Assembly (NCBI RefSeq): GCF_024734895.1
Contig: NZ_CP091430.1
Location: forward strand, 2,312,501 to 2,376,500
Reading direction: 5' to 3'
From: Paenibacillus spongiae
Lineage (GTDB): Bacteria > Bacillota > Bacilli > Paenibacillales > Paenibacillaceae
DNA length: 64,000 nt
Shown: in pieces, positions 51,170-62,168 of the stretch
How positions within the stretch are numbered: the stretch's first letter is position 1
Layout of the letters: each line of letters starts with the position of its first letter
Program-made: the position numbers and the translations under genes
The notes under the pieces: model-generated
Told to the model about the DNA's origin: nothing
Databases searched by the model: none
What the model saw: the letters and a program-made list of their open reading frames with translations, nothing else

Positions 51170-52162
51170 TTAGTTTTGCAATTCTGAGATGCGGACGTCG
51201 CGTTTCTCGGCTGCGGAAATGTTGGCGGCTTCCATCAGTTTGGTCAGATCGACGGCAAGCTCGATGTTCTCATCCGCGTTCGTGCCGCTTAGGATGTGGC
51301 CAACCCATTGATCGAATGCGGACTGGCGGTTAGCCGGAAGCTCATAGGTTACCCATTCATTCGATTCCAGTTTGCTGCTGCGAACCTTCATCGTTGCATC
51401 CGGGAATCCAAAGAGCAGCGAACCATCCGTGCCGTGCAGCTCCACGCAGAAAGGAGAGTGGCTGTTAACGAATCCTGCTTCGACAATCCCGACGGCGCCG
51501 TTGTCGTATTTTAGCGTAGCTACAGCGTTGTCTTCGACATCCTTGCCGGTAATAAAGCCGTAGGACGCGTTAATGCTCTGCGGCAGACCGAGGAAGAGAC
51601 GGTTCAGGTACATCGGATGACAGCCGAGATCGATCAGAGCCCCGCCGCCGCACTGCTCCAAGTTGTAGAAGTGCTCAGGCAGCCAGCCTGCTGTAGCGCC
51701 GTTATGCGACAGGCGTACGCGTGCTTGGGTGAGTCTGCCCAGCAGCCCTTTGCCAATCACTTCTTGAGCGGCAAGCGTGTAGCCGTCATTCAAGCGCGGC
51801 AGCGATACGGTCAGCTTGACGCCGGCTTCGCGTACGGCCGTCAAAATTTCATTCGCTTCTTTTAAAGTAGGCGCGACAACTTTTTCGGTGAAAATATGTT
51901 TGCCAGCGCGAGCGGCCTTCACCATGACGTCACGATGGATATTCGTCGGCGTGTCGACAACGACAGCGTCAACGTCCGTACGTGCGAGCACTTCATCCAA
52001 ATCTGCGACAAAAGGAACGCCAAGCTTTTCTGCATTTTCCTTGCCTCTGCTAGGTATTTCGTCCCATACGCAAGCAACTTCCGTTTCACTATTCGCCAGA
52101 ACCTGATTTGTGTAATCCCATGCATGTACGTGCCAGTAACTCAGCATTGCAACTCGAATCAT
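51170..52162 (-). CDS. Gfo/Idh/MocA family oxidoreductase (second paralogue)
   Basis: 330 residues, only distantly similar to the one at 49081. Begins MIRVAMLSYWHVHAWDYTNQ, an N-terminus with WHxHA in place of the glycine-rich GxGxxA loop, so nucleotide binding may be atypical. The EKVVAPTLKEA segment has Val for the usual Pro after EK, and GCHPMYLNRLFLG is the second-domain histidine motif. It is the first gene of the three-gene operon (AraC-type gene 28 bases further on). Divergent from zur. Substrate unknown. Confidence 0.87.
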   Translation of the reverse strand: MIRVAMLSYWHVHAWDYTNQVLANSETEVACVWDEIPSRGKENAEKLGVPFVADLDEVLARTDVDAVVVDTPTNIHRDVMVKAARAGKHIFTEKVVAPTLKEANEILTAVREAGVKLTVSLPRLNDGYTLAAQEVIGKGLLGRLTQARVRLSHNGATAGWLPEHFYNLEQCGGGALIDLGCHPMYLNRLFLGLPQSINASYGFITGKDVEDNAVATLKYDNGAVGIVEAGFVNSHSPFCVELHGTDGSLLFGFPDATMKVRSSKLESNEWVTYELPANRQSAFDQWVGHILSGTNADENIELAVDLTKLMEAANISAAEKRDVRISELQN

Positions 52163-52376
52163 GATTATATTCCTCCTGGGTATGTTACTCTAATTATGCG
52201 ACACAACGATAAGGTAACACAAATGGTAATGGTCTTTAATCGATTTACATGACAACCCGACTGTAAAATTACGACATCATTTCTGTCGCGATTCGATAGT
52301 ATGCCTCTTGAATTGACGTGACCCCCGTTTTCGGGCATTATGGAATGAAAGAATGCACATGCGGAGGGTACTCAAG

Positions 52377-52787
52377 GTGTTGACAACGGAAGAAATCGTC
52401 GAACGGATGTCTGCTCAAGGATTGCGAATAACGGATCAACGCAAGACGCTGGCCAAGCTGTTTGCGGACACGCCCGGATATTTGTCTCCTAAAGCCGTCT
52501 ATGAATATATGGAAAAAACATATAGCGGGTTAAGCTTTGACACGGTCTACCGCAATCTGCGCGTAATGGAAGAGCTGGGCGTCCTGGAACAGGTCGTGTT
52601 CGAGGAAGGAGTGAAGTTCAAGCTTCACTGCCGGGAGAATCATCATCATCATCACCTCATCTGTTTGAATTGCGGCAAAACCTATCCGATCACATTTTGC
52701 CCGATGGAAAAAACGGAGGTTCCGGAGAACTTCAACGTGGTGAAGCATAAGTTTGAGGTTTTCGGTTATTGCGAGGCCTGCGGCTGA
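52377..52787 (+). CDS. zur: Zinc uptake regulator, Fur family
   Basis: 136 residues. Winged-helix DNA-binding domain to about residue 80 (LRITDQRKTLAKLFADTPGYLSPKAVYEYM, SFDTVYRNLRVMEELGVLE), then a dimerisation domain with the five-histidine run HHHHH at 89-93, structural zinc cysteines C96/C99 (CLNC) and C132/C135 (CEAC), and FCPME. The HHHHH-ICLxCGK and FxPM patterns resemble Bacillus Zur more than Fur or PerR. A GTG at 52377, eight bases after GGAGGG, is the preferred start. Its likely target operon znuACB, with a Zur box, lies 3.3 kb downstream. Confidence 0.88.
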   Translation: MLTTEEIVERMSAQGLRITDQRKTLAKLFADTPGYLSPKAVYEYMEKTYSGLSFDTVYRNLRVMEELGVLEQVVFEEGVKFKLHCRENHHHHHLICLNCGKTYPITFCPMEKTEVPENFNVVKHKFEVFGYCEACG

Positions 52788-52829
52788 TAAGTATCCGGCG
52801 CGAATTCATTCGATCAGGAGGGACCGCCG

Positions 52830-53102
52830 ATGCGAAAAGTTTTACAAGCGCCCATTCACGTCTATCGGCGCTATATATCCCCGCTTAAGCCGCCGACCTG
52901 CCGGTTCTATCCGACCTGCTCCGAGTATGCGCTGCAGGCGATCGAGAAGCATGGCCCGCTTCGAGGGAGCTGGCTGGCCGTCAGGCGCATCAGCCGCTGC
53001 CACCCGTTTCATCCGGGCGGGATCGACTACGTGCCGCCGACGCGCGCGGAACGTCAGGCGCAGCGGACGCAAGAAGCCGAAGACCGGGAGACGCAGCCAT
53101 AA
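52830..53102 (+). CDS. yidD: Membrane protein insertion efficiency factor YidD
   Basis: 90 residues. The YidD core is fully visible: [54 protein letters not shown]. It is a small amphipathic membrane-associated protein that helps YidC-type insertases. TCAGGAGGGACC precedes the ATG. The C-terminal tail is rich in Arg, Gln and Glu and varies between species. In many genomes it lies next to rnpA/yidC; here it is beside zur and just upstream of the methionine T-box. Confidence 0.93.
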   Translation: MRKVLQAPIHVYRRYISPLKPPTCRFYPTCSEYALQAIEKHGPLRGSWLAVRRISRCHPFHPGGIDYVPPTRAERQAQRTQEAEDRETQP

Positions 53103-53217
53103 GAAGTCAAGCGGGAGGATTCCCGATTCGCTATACGAAACCTATCCTTAATAATGGCAAGCATGGTCTTTCGAATCGGCTGTTCAACCGTCGCTGACCG
53201 GAAGCGGCGGGCTGCCC

Positions 53218-53247
53218 TTGACAGTGAAGCGCCGGATTCGGTATAGT
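53218..53247 (+). promoter_or_regulatory. Sigma-A promoter of the metG T-box transcript
   Basis: TTGACA, an 18-base spacer and TATAGT. It lies about 40 bases upstream of the start of T-box Stem I. Confidence 0.75.
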
Positions 53248-53284
53248 TTGGAGCAAGAGCACATTCACACATAATCAACCCTTC

Positions 53285-55641
<2,357 letters not shown>

Positions 55642-55650
55642 GCTTGTTTG

Positions 55651-55693
55651 AACGACAAACCGACGGCGCGTCATGCGCCGTCGGTTTGTCGTT
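55651..55693 (+). terminator. Hairpin after metG overlapping the znuA promoter
   Basis: A 19-bp perfect stem (AACGACAAACCGACGGCGC with its complement) and loop GTCAT. The 3' arm ends in GTT, sharing bases with the TTGACA -35 box of the next promoter. No T run follows, so termination may be weak or depend on context. Confidence 0.7.
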
Positions 55694-55720
55694 GACAGGC
55701 ATGCCTGCTGCCGATATAAT
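55692..55720 (+). promoter_or_regulatory. Consensus sigma-A promoter of the znuACB operon
   Basis: TTGACA, exactly 17 bases, TATAAT: both boxes are full consensus. The Zur operator covers the region just downstream, including the expected transcription start near 55727. Confidence 0.93.
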
Positions 55721-55722
55721 CT

Positions 55723-55743
55723 ATAACGTAATAGTTACGATTA
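55723..55743 (+). promoter_or_regulatory. Zur box operator
   Basis: ATAACGTAATAGTTACGATTA, a 7-1-7 inverted-repeat type element close to the Bacillus Zur consensus AAATCGTAATnATTACGATTT. It sits immediately after the -10 box, so bound Zur would block transcription of znuACB when zinc is sufficient. Confidence 0.85.
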
Positions 55744-55773
55744 CGAATAAGAGGAATGAGGAGTAGGTTCAAC

Positions 55774-56730
55774 ATGCGTTATCAACGATATGGAATAGCG
55801 GCGATCATGGCACTCGTCATCATGACGACCGTGCTGACCGGCTGCGGTAGCGGCAAACAAAGCAAGCTTGTCGAGGGGAAGACGAATGTCGTGACAAGCT
55901 TCTATCCGCTTTATTTTCTGGCCCAGCAAATCGGCGGCGATCAGGCGAATGTCATTAATCTCATACCGGCCGGCGTAGAGCCGCATGATTGGAGTCCGAA
56001 GAGCCAGGATTTGGAGACGGCCTCCAATGCTCAGCTCTTTCTATATAACGGGGCGGGGTTCGAAGGATGGACGGATGACTTTCTCGAAGGATTGCGCAAG
56101 GACAGCAAGCTGGTGACGAAAGAGGGTAGCGAAGGAATCAAGCTGATCGAAGCCGATGGCACAGATGAGCATGAGCATGAAGACCATGACGGGAAGGATG
56201 CCGGGGGGCATCACGATCCGCACACATGGGTAAGCCCCAAATCGATGAAGATTATGGCGGCCAATGTGCTGGCTGGCTTGAGCTCCGTCGACCCCGAACA
56301 CCAAGCGGAATATGAAGCCAACTACAAACAATTGGAGTCGAAGCTGACTGCGCTGGATGACGAATATACGGCTAAGCTTGGCGCGGCTCCAAAGAAGGAT
56401 ATCGTGGTATCCCATAATGCCTTCGGCTATTTGGCTCGCGATTATGGGCTTCGTCAAGTTTCCATTATGGGACTGTCTCCCGATGCGGAGCCGAAAGCGC
56501 AGGATCTGCTTAAGATCGCCAAGTTCGTGAAAGAAAACGGCGTCAAGTATATTTTCTTCGAAGAGCTTGTATCGGATGAGCTGGCCCGTACATTAGCGCG
56601 TGAGGCGGATGCGGAGACGCTTGTGCTTAATCCGGTAGAAGGGCTGACGCCTGACCAGGAGAAGAACGGCGACGATTATTTCTCGCTCATGAACGCTAAT
56701 TTGCAAAATTTGCTCCAAGCATTACAATAG
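55774..56730 (+). CDS. znuA: Zinc ABC transporter, substrate-binding lipoprotein
   Basis: 318 residues. A lipoprotein signal (LTGC, C24) is followed by a ZnuA/AdcA-type cluster 9 binding protein: TSFYPLYFLAQQIGG, LIPAGVEPHDWSPK (metal-binding H), then a His/Asp/Glu-rich loop at about 130-152 (DEHEHEDHDGK..GGHHDPHTW, the last H also a ligand), VSHNAFGYLARDYGL and a distal E/D ligand region FFEELVSDELARTLA. The long histidine loop is characteristic of zinc rather than manganese receptors. GAGGAGTAGG precedes the ATG. Repressible by Zur through the box upstream. Confidence 0.94.
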   Translation: MRYQRYGIAAIMALVIMTTVLTGCGSGKQSKLVEGKTNVVTSFYPLYFLAQQIGGDQANVINLIPAGVEPHDWSPKSQDLETASNAQLFLYNGAGFEGWTDDFLEGLRKDSKLVTKEGSEGIKLIEADGTDEHEHEDHDGKDAGGHHDPHTWVSPKSMKIMAANVLAGLSSVDPEHQAEYEANYKQLESKLTALDDEYTAKLGAAPKKDIVVSHNAFGYLARDYGLRQVSIMGLSPDAEPKAQDLLKIAKFVKENGVKYIFFEELVSDELARTLAREADAETLVLNPVEGLTPDQEKNGDDYFSLMNANLQNLLQALQ

Positions 56731-56769
56731 AAGGAATGAAAACATCGTCCGGAAGGGAGGAAGGATAGC

Positions 56770-57588
56770 GTGGCAGCCGAAATCAATCCAAACCATCAGT
56801 CAGCATGTCATCAGAATATTATCGAGTTGGTCGACGTATCCTTCGCGTACCAGCAGAAACCAGTCCTCGAGCATGTCAATTTCAGTATCCAGGAACGGGA
56901 TTTTGTCGGTCTGATCGGCTCGAACGGAGCGGGGAAGACGACCCTGCTGCGAATGATCGTCGGACTGCTAAAGCCTGAGAGCGGCATGATCAAGCTGTTC
57001 GGCGAGCCGATCGGGCAATTCCGCGACTGGCACCGGATCGGCTACGTACCCCAGAAGAATGCGTTCAACCCGTTATTTCCGGCGACGGTGCGCGAGGTTG
57101 TGCTGTCCGGACTATACGGCCGCAGCAAGCTGTTCCGCCGGATTTCGAAGGCAGATCAGCAGAAGTGCGAAGAAGCGCTCCATGCGATGAATATCGAGGA
57201 TCTGGCGGGCAAGCGGATCGGACAGCTCTCCGGCGGCCAGCAGCAGCGCGCTTTTCTGGCGAGGGCATTGATCAATAACCCTGCGCTGCTCATCCTGGAC
57301 GAGCCTACGGTCGGCATCGATGTCGAAACCCAGGAAGGCTTCTTCCATTTGATCAAACATATGCACCAGCATCATAATATTACATTTCTGATGGTCTCTC
57401 ATGATATCGACATGATCCGTTCTTATATCGGCGAGAAGCCGAAGAGCGAATGCGGGAAGCTTAAATTTTTCGTGAAGCATTCGCATGATCTGGAGGATTG
57501 CGTGGAGACGAATTTGGCGCACGGCTTATGGGGATTGCGTCAGTTGATCGAGAATGAGAAAGTGGGCGCAGCGGGTTGGAAATCATAA
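56770..57588 (+). CDS. znuC: Zinc ABC transporter ATP-binding protein
   Basis: 272 residues. Walker A GSNGAGKTT, Q loop GYVPQKNAFNPLFPATVREVV, signature LSGGQQQRAFLARALINNPALL, Walker B LLILDEPTVGIDVETQ and switch VSHDIDM are those of ZnuC/MntB family ATPases. A GTG start is chosen because GGGAGGAAGG lies just before it. The last ~50 residues contain CGKLKFFVKHSHDLEDC, perhaps a metal-related tail. It overlaps znuB by 13 bases. Confidence 0.93.
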   Translation: MAAEINPNHQSACHQNIIELVDVSFAYQQKPVLEHVNFSIQERDFVGLIGSNGAGKTTLLRMIVGLLKPESGMIKLFGEPIGQFRDWHRIGYVPQKNAFNPLFPATVREVVLSGLYGRSKLFRRISKADQQKCEEALHAMNIEDLAGKRIGQLSGGQQQRAFLARALINNPALLILDEPTVGIDVETQEGFFHLIKHMHQHHNITFLMVSHDIDMIRSYIGEKPKSECGKLKFFVKHSHDLEDCVETNLAHGLWGLRQLIENEKVGAAGWKS

Positions 57589-58379
57589 CGAGCGAATTTT
57601 TTCAAAGGGCATTGATCGGCGGATTGCTGATTGGCATTACGGCCCCGCTGATGGGACTCTTTCTTGTGCTTCGGCGGCTATCGATGATCGGGGATACGCT
57701 TGCCCACGTATCCATCGCCGGCGTTGCGCTCGGCTTCCTTATCGGCGTATATCCGATCGGCGTCGGGCTGGTATTCGCGCTGGCGGCCACATTCGCGATC
57801 GAGAAGCTTCGCAAAGCGTACAAGACCTACGCCGAGCTGTCGATTGCGATCATCATGTCGGGCGGCGTCGCGCTCGCCTCGCTGCTGTTTACGCTTGGCA
57901 AAGGATTCAATGTTAACGTTAACGGCTATTTGTTCGGCAGTATTTATACGCTTGACGATATTGATCTGATCATGATCGCCATCGTGACGGTCATCGTGCT
58001 GCTGGCTGTCGCTCTGCATGCCAAGGAGCTCTTCCTGCTTACCTTCGATGAAGATGCGGCCTCGGTCAGCGGCTTGCCGACCAAATATTTTAATATGATG
58101 ATCAGTATTCTAACGGCGCTGGTCATTAGCGTATCGATCAAAATTGTGGGCGCTTTGCTCGTTTCGGCACTCTTAACCATACCGACTGCCTGCAGTCTGA
58201 TCATCGCTCGGAGCTTCCGCCAGAGTATCGTTACAGTCGTCATCATCGCCGAACTGGCGGTAGTCGGAGGCTTGCTGATCGCGGGGGTATGGAACCTGGC
58301 GCCTGGCGGCTCGATCGTGCTGCTCTTGATTGCCTTGCTCCTGCTGCTTCTAACGTTCAGGCGAAGGATAACCACATGA
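57576..58379 (+). CDS. znuB: Zinc ABC transporter permease
   Basis: 267 residues, eight to nine membrane segments. The family signature GDTLAHVSIAGVALGFLIG, LFGSIYTLDDIDL and AVALHAKELFLLTFDEDAASVSGLPTKY are ZnuB/MntC-like (ABC-3). A TTG start (MEIITSEFF) inside the end of znuC is inferred from the reading frame and from GTGGGCG upstream, since no ATG is available near. It completes znuACB, a high-affinity zinc importer. Confidence 0.92.
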   Translation: MEIITSEFFQRALIGGLLIGITAPLMGLFLVLRRLSMIGDTLAHVSIAGVALGFLIGVYPIGVGLVFALAATFAIEKLRKAYKTYAELSIAIIMSGGVALASLLFTLGKGFNVNVNGYLFGSIYTLDDIDLIMIAIVTVIVLLAVALHAKELFLLTFDEDAASVSGLPTKYFNMMISILTALVISVSIKIVGALLVSALLTIPTACSLIIARSFRQSIVTVVIIAELAVVGGLLIAGVWNLAPGGSIVLLLIALLLLLLTFRRRITT

Positions 58380-58380
58380 G

Positions 58381-58499
58381 TTGAACCAATGATTGGAGCA
58401 TAGCCCGCTGCGCAGGCAGAATGTTTATTGGAACTAAGTCGACCGCTAACGCTTCTCCAATCATTCTTCCTGCTCCGCTCGTCGTGCTTTCTGGTTCAA
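58381..58499. repeat. Nested inverted repeats after znuB
   Basis: TTGAACCA (58381-58388) pairs with TGGTTCAA (58492-58499), and inside it AATGATTGGAG (58388-58398) pairs with CTCCAATCATT (58455-58465). The inner loop includes TAACGCTTC and ATTCTTCCTGC, similar to pieces of the 70-bp repeat at 551-771. It has no reading frame. Confidence 0.7.
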
Positions 58500-58500
58500 C

Positions 58501-58620
58501 TTTGCTCGAATTCGCTCCTTCGGAAGCGAATAGTGCTCACAAAACTTTTAGCGTATGCTTCCGAGGCCAGTTTTGCTCGAATTCGCTCCTTCGGCAGCGA
58601 ATGATGCTCACAAAACTTTG
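58501..58620. repeat. Tandem ~71-bp intergenic repeat upstream of ccdA
   Basis: Two copies of about 48 bases start at 58501 and 58572: TTTGCTCGAATTCGCTCCTTCGG.AGCGAAT then TGCTCACAAAACTTT. Each contains the hairpin ATTCGCT-CCTTCGG-AGCGAAT. Period 71 bases, close to the 70-base period of the carA-upstream array. Confidence 0.9.
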
Positions 58621-58632
58621 AGGAGGGTTGTC

Positions 58633-59346
58633 ATGTCGGACGTGAATGTGGTGATCGCGTTCGGGGCCGGTATCGCTTCGTTTATTTCGCCCTGCTGCCT
58701 GCCTCTGTATCCGTCTTACCTGTCCTACATAACCGGCGTATCCGTAACCGATTTGAAGAGCGAGAAGCCCGGCAAAGAAATAAGGATCCGTACCATGACG
58801 CATACCTTATTCTTTATTCTGGGCTTCTCGGTTGTCTATTACACGCTGGGCTACGGCACGAACGCTTTCGCGGATTTATTCGCCAATTATCAGGATCTAA
58901 TACGACAGCTTTCCGCTGTTCTCATCATCCTGATGGGTCTGATTCTGATCGGTCTGATTCAGCCGAAGATGCTGCTCAAGGAACGCAAACTGCCGCTCAA
59001 AATGAATAAGTCCGGCTATCTGGCTTCCTTCGTATTCGGCATCGGCTTCTCCGCCGGCTGGTCGCCGTGTACCGGCCCGATCCTGGCTTCCATTCTGGCC
59101 CTGGCCGCATCGGAGCCGGGGACTTGGTTCCAGCTGACGACGGCTTATGCACTTGGCTTCGCGATTCCTTTCTTCGTGCTGGCCTTCTTCATCGGCTCGG
59201 CGCGCTGGATTGTACGGTATTCGTCGATCATGATGAAGATCGGCGGCGCAATAATGCTGCTGATGGGCGTTCTGCTCTTCACCGATCAGATGACCAGAAT
59301 TACCGTTTGGCTCAATTCCATAACGCCGGATTGGCTGAAATTCTAA
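58633..59346 (+). CDS. ccdA: Cytochrome c biogenesis protein CcdA
   Basis: 237 residues with six membrane segments. Transfers electrons from cytoplasmic thioredoxin across the membrane to outer thiol-disulfide proteins (ResA, StoA). The redox cysteines are visible in FISPCCLPLYPSYL (C21/C22) and WSPCTGPI (C146), each in the expected helix. An extra cysteine next to C21 is shared by many CcdA proteins. GAGGAGGG stands before the ATG at 58633; a reading from 58555 would start inside the repeats. Its end overlaps splB (opposite strand) by four bases. Confidence 0.93.
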   Translation: MSDVNVVIAFGAGIASFISPCCLPLYPSYLSYITGVSVTDLKSEKPGKEIRIRTMTHTLFFILGFSVVYYTLGYGTNAFADLFANYQDLIRQLSAVLIILMGLILIGLIQPKMLLKERKLPLKMNKSGYLASFVFGIGFSAGWSPCTGPILASILALAASEPGTWFQLTTAYALGFAIPFFVLAFFIGSARWIVRYSSIMMKIGGAIMLLMGVLLFTDQMTRITVWLNSITPDWLKF

Positions 59347-60410
59347 GTGAAATAATCAATAGTGGAATCGGGAAAATACTCGAAGATGCGCTCCGAGATA
59401 AACATGCGGAGCGCTTTTGCTTGCTCGTCGGGGTATACGTATTTGCCTTGACCCCAGCGGCCCCACTTGTATTTCCGCTTCTCGATATCCATCTCCAGCT
59501 TCGTTCTCGGATAGCGCTTCTCGATGACGCCTTTGGCCGTCTTCGTGAACCGGTGCTGAATAAGCTCGAACGTCAGTCCGCTTGACGCATCCTTCGGAAG
59601 TGCTTTGTGGAGCGATTCGAACAGCTCGGTATAGCCCGCCTCCCAGCCATCATGCCAGATGATGGGAGCAATGATGAAGCCAAGGGGGTAGCCGGCGCGT
59701 GCGACTTTGGCCGCGGCCTCGATCCGCTGCTCGAAGCGGGATGTTGAAGGCTCGAAGTGCCGGATGATATATTTGTTGTTCAAGCTGAAGCGGATTCGCG
59801 TATGCCCGTTGTGACGCGCATCCAGCAGCGAATCTACATCATGGAATTTCGTGACGAAGCGGAGGCGGCCGTATTCCTGACCGGCCATAAATTCGATCAG
59901 CTCGCGCAGGCTTCCGGTGATCGGCTCTAACCCGACAGGATCGGAGGTGCAGGCTGCTTCGAAGCGCGTTATTTCCGGAATGCGCTCATCGATATAGGCC
60001 TTGGCCGCGTCCAGAATATCATCCATATTCACATAAACCCGGATGTATGGCTTTGCGCCCAAAGTGGTTTGTAAATAGCAATAATGGCAGTGGCCCATGC
60101 AGCCGGTTGCGATCGGAATGGCGTATTCGGCAGAGGGCTTGGACGTATCGAACTTCAACGTTTTGCGGATACCGACTACGAGCGTCCGTTTGGCGATCTT
60201 ATACTTTTCCTGCTCCGTATTCCCCGGCAAGTCCGTTATCCGGTTATGGGAGGTCGTCATCCGGTACGGAATATTCCTTTCCTTGACCCATTCCAGGATA
60301 CGCTGTCCCTTCGGATAGTCGAATGCGGCCGGATCAAAGTAGACGAGCTCCGGGACAAAGGATGCATGGACGCTTCGGCTGCCAGGCGGCGCATTCAAGG
60401 TCGTGCTCAT
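59343..60410 (-). CDS. splB: Spore photoproduct lyase (radical SAM)
   Basis: 355 residues. Reverses the spore photoproduct thymine dimer using S-adenosylmethionine. The iron-sulfur cluster cysteines are C104, C108 and C111 (CMGHCHYC), and the hydrogen-donor cysteine is C154 in ACTSDPVG. DLPGNT, ATGCMG and a C-terminal KWGRWGQGKYVY region match the family. AAGGAGGCACC precedes the ATG. No partner splA regulator is present. It is strong evidence of endospore formation and should be made in the developing spore. Confidence 0.96.
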   Translation of the reverse strand: MSTTLNAPPGSRSVHASFVPELVYFDPAAFDYPKGQRILEWVKERNIPYRMTTSHNRITDLPGNTEQEKYKIAKRTLVVGIRKTLKFDTSKPSAEYAIPIATGCMGHCHYCYLQTTLGAKPYIRVYVNMDDILDAAKAYIDERIPEITRFEAACTSDPVGLEPITGSLRELIEFMAGQEYGRLRFVTKFHDVDSLLDARHNGHTRIRFSLNNKYIIRHFEPSTSRFEQRIEAAAKVARAGYPLGFIIAPIIWHDGWEAGYTELFESLHKALPKDASSGLTFELIQHRFTKTAKGVIEKRYPRTKLEMDIEKRKYKWGRWGQGKYVYPDEQAKALRMFISERIFEYFPDSTIDYFT

Positions 60411-60632
60411 TATTGGTGCCTCCTTATGAGGATACTACCGTTTTTTCTTAACCTAGTTTGTACCCGGCCTTCATCAATCAATCATGGAAAGTTCCGTGTA
60501 CAGGTTGCGGCAGTACGGCCCATCAGTGTATGATACTAAAGAGCAACACGCGGTTGAACTTAAGATCGGGCTGAAGCAGAAGAATAATCAGCAGCATCTC
60601 GAATGTTGTAAGGTGGAATGGAGGTTCTTTCG

Positions 60633-61055
60633 ATGCCGACGCCTAGCATGGAAGACTACTTGGAACGAATCTATAAACTTATTGACGAAAAAGGATATGC
60701 GCGTGTATCCGACATTGCGGAAGGACTTGAAGTTCATCCTTCATCCGTGACCAAGATGATCCAGAAATTGGATAAGGACAACTATTTGATATATGAGAAA
60801 TATCGTGGACTCGTCCTGACAAACAAAGGGAAGAAGATGGGCAAGCGGCTTGTTGACCGGCATCAGCTTCTCGAATCGTTCTTGACGATCATCGGTGTGC
60901 AGGATGAGAATATTTATAAGGATGTCGAGGGCATTGAGCATCACTTGAGCTGGGACTCGATCACCTGCATCGAGACGCTCGTGGCCTACTTCCAGAAGGA
61001 TGAGAGCCGAATGGATGAGTTGAAGGCCATTCGCGCGGAATTGGATAACGAATAA
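60633..61055 (+). CDS. mntR: Manganese-responsive transcriptional regulator MntR
   Basis: 140 residues, DtxR family. The N-terminal wHTH ([41 protein letters not shown]) and the dimerisation domain line up with Bacillus MntR; all metal ligands are present: D8, E11, H77, E99, E102, H103. The start at 60633 follows AATGGAGG; a longer reading adds five residues only. Manganese-loaded MntR represses mntH/mntABCD, neither of which is in the window, so this is a lone regulator gene with its own terminator. Confidence 0.96.
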   Translation: MPTPSMEDYLERIYKLIDEKGYARVSDIAEGLEVHPSSVTKMIQKLDKDNYLIYEKYRGLVLTNKGKKMGKRLVDRHQLLESFLTIIGVQDENIYKDVEGIEHHLSWDSITCIETLVAYFQKDESRMDELKAIRAELDNE

Positions 61056-61068
61056 CAGCGCATGGCGA

Positions 61069-61099
61069 ACCGCCACCTGATCAAGGGGGGCGGTTTTTC
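61069..61099 (+). terminator. Terminator of mntR
   Basis: AACCGCC pairs with GGCGGTT and is followed by a T-rich TTTTCATTTT. Confidence 0.85.
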
Positions 61100-61226
61100 A
61101 TTTTCCAGCCGATCCTTGGGAATCCGAAGCCGGAGGGCTTAGTCAAGCAGGTGCCGCATATACATCAGCAAGCGAAAGCGGCCGGTACAGAGGCTGTCAA
61201 CCGCACAGGAGGGGTGCAATGACGCC

Positions 61227-62168
61227 ATGACGAGTATAAATGCGGTGTTTGAGGGCGGAGGAGTGAAAGGCATATCGCTGGTAGGCGCAGTTTGCGCGAC
61301 AGAAGAGAGGGGAGTTTCGTTTCACCGGCTTGCAGGCACGTCTTCCGGCTCGATTATTGCAGCTTTGCTTGCCGCTGGATACAGCGCGATGGAGATGAAG
61401 GAAATCATCGAATCGACTCCCTTCCGTGCTTTCCTTAAGCGCGGAGGGCTCTATCGCATCAATGTGATCGGCCCGGCGATCCGCGTGTTCGTCAAGCGGG
61501 GCTTGTACAGCGGAGAGGCGTTGACGCTCTGGATTACGCGCCTGCTCGAAGAGAAAGGGGTGCGTACTTTTGCCGATTTGCCAAAGGATAAGCTACGCAT
61601 CGTGGCATCCGATATTACGAACGGCAAGCTGCTCGTTCTGCCCAATGATATGCGGAATTACGGGCTTGACCCCATGCGCATGTCGGTGGCGGCCGCGGTC
61701 CGCATGAGCACGAGCATCCCTTATTTTTTCGATCCTGTCCGGATCCGGATGAATGAACGAAGCATGCTGGATAACGGGAAAAAGAATGTATGGGCGTATA
61801 TTGTCGACGGCGGATTATTAAGCAACTTTCCGCTATGGATGTTCGATACCGAGCAGCGCGGCGCGAATCAGCAGATCCCGACCGTCGGGTATCAGATGGT
61901 AGGAAAAAACGAAACCGAACCCCGCATTATACGAGGTCCGGTTTCGATGTTTCAAGCGATGTTCGAAACGATGCTTCAGGCGCATGATGAACGCTATATC
62001 GAGAAGCAGAACAGGTACCGCACGGTGAAAATTCCGACCCTTGGCGTTCGTACGACGGATTTCCAACTCTCCAAAGAGGAGAGCGACGCGCTGTATTGTT
62101 CCGGCTATGAGGCAGCTCGCGAATTCTTCGACGCGCCTGACTGCATTGCGTTCAAATCCAATCAGTGA
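61227..62168 (+). CDS. Patatin-like phospholipase
   Basis: 313 residues. A Ser-Asp dyad lipase: oxyanion loop GGGVKG (10-15), nucleophile S39 in GTSSG (37-41), and D194 in VDGGLLSN. Probably a lipid acyl hydrolase acting on membrane phospholipids, as in the RssA/YchK class. AGGAGGGG lies about 12 bases from ATG 61227; another ATG closer to it (61219) meets a stop at once. It overlaps the next gene's stop (minus strand) by seven bases. Confidence 0.9.
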   Translation: MTSINAVFEGGGVKGISLVGAVCATEERGVSFHRLAGTSSGSIIAALLAAGYSAMEMKEIIESTPFRAFLKRGGLYRINVIGPAIRVFVKRGLYSGEALTLWITRLLEEKGVRTFADLPKDKLRIVASDITNGKLLVLPNDMRNYGLDPMRMSVAAAVRMSTSIPYFFDPVRIRMNERSMLDNGKKNVWAYIVDGGLLSNFPLWMFDTEQRGANQQIPTVGYQMVGKNETEPRIIRGPVSMFQAMFETMLQAHDERYIEKQNRYRTVKIPTLGVRTTDFQLSKEESDALYCSGYEAAREFFDAPDCIAFKSNQ

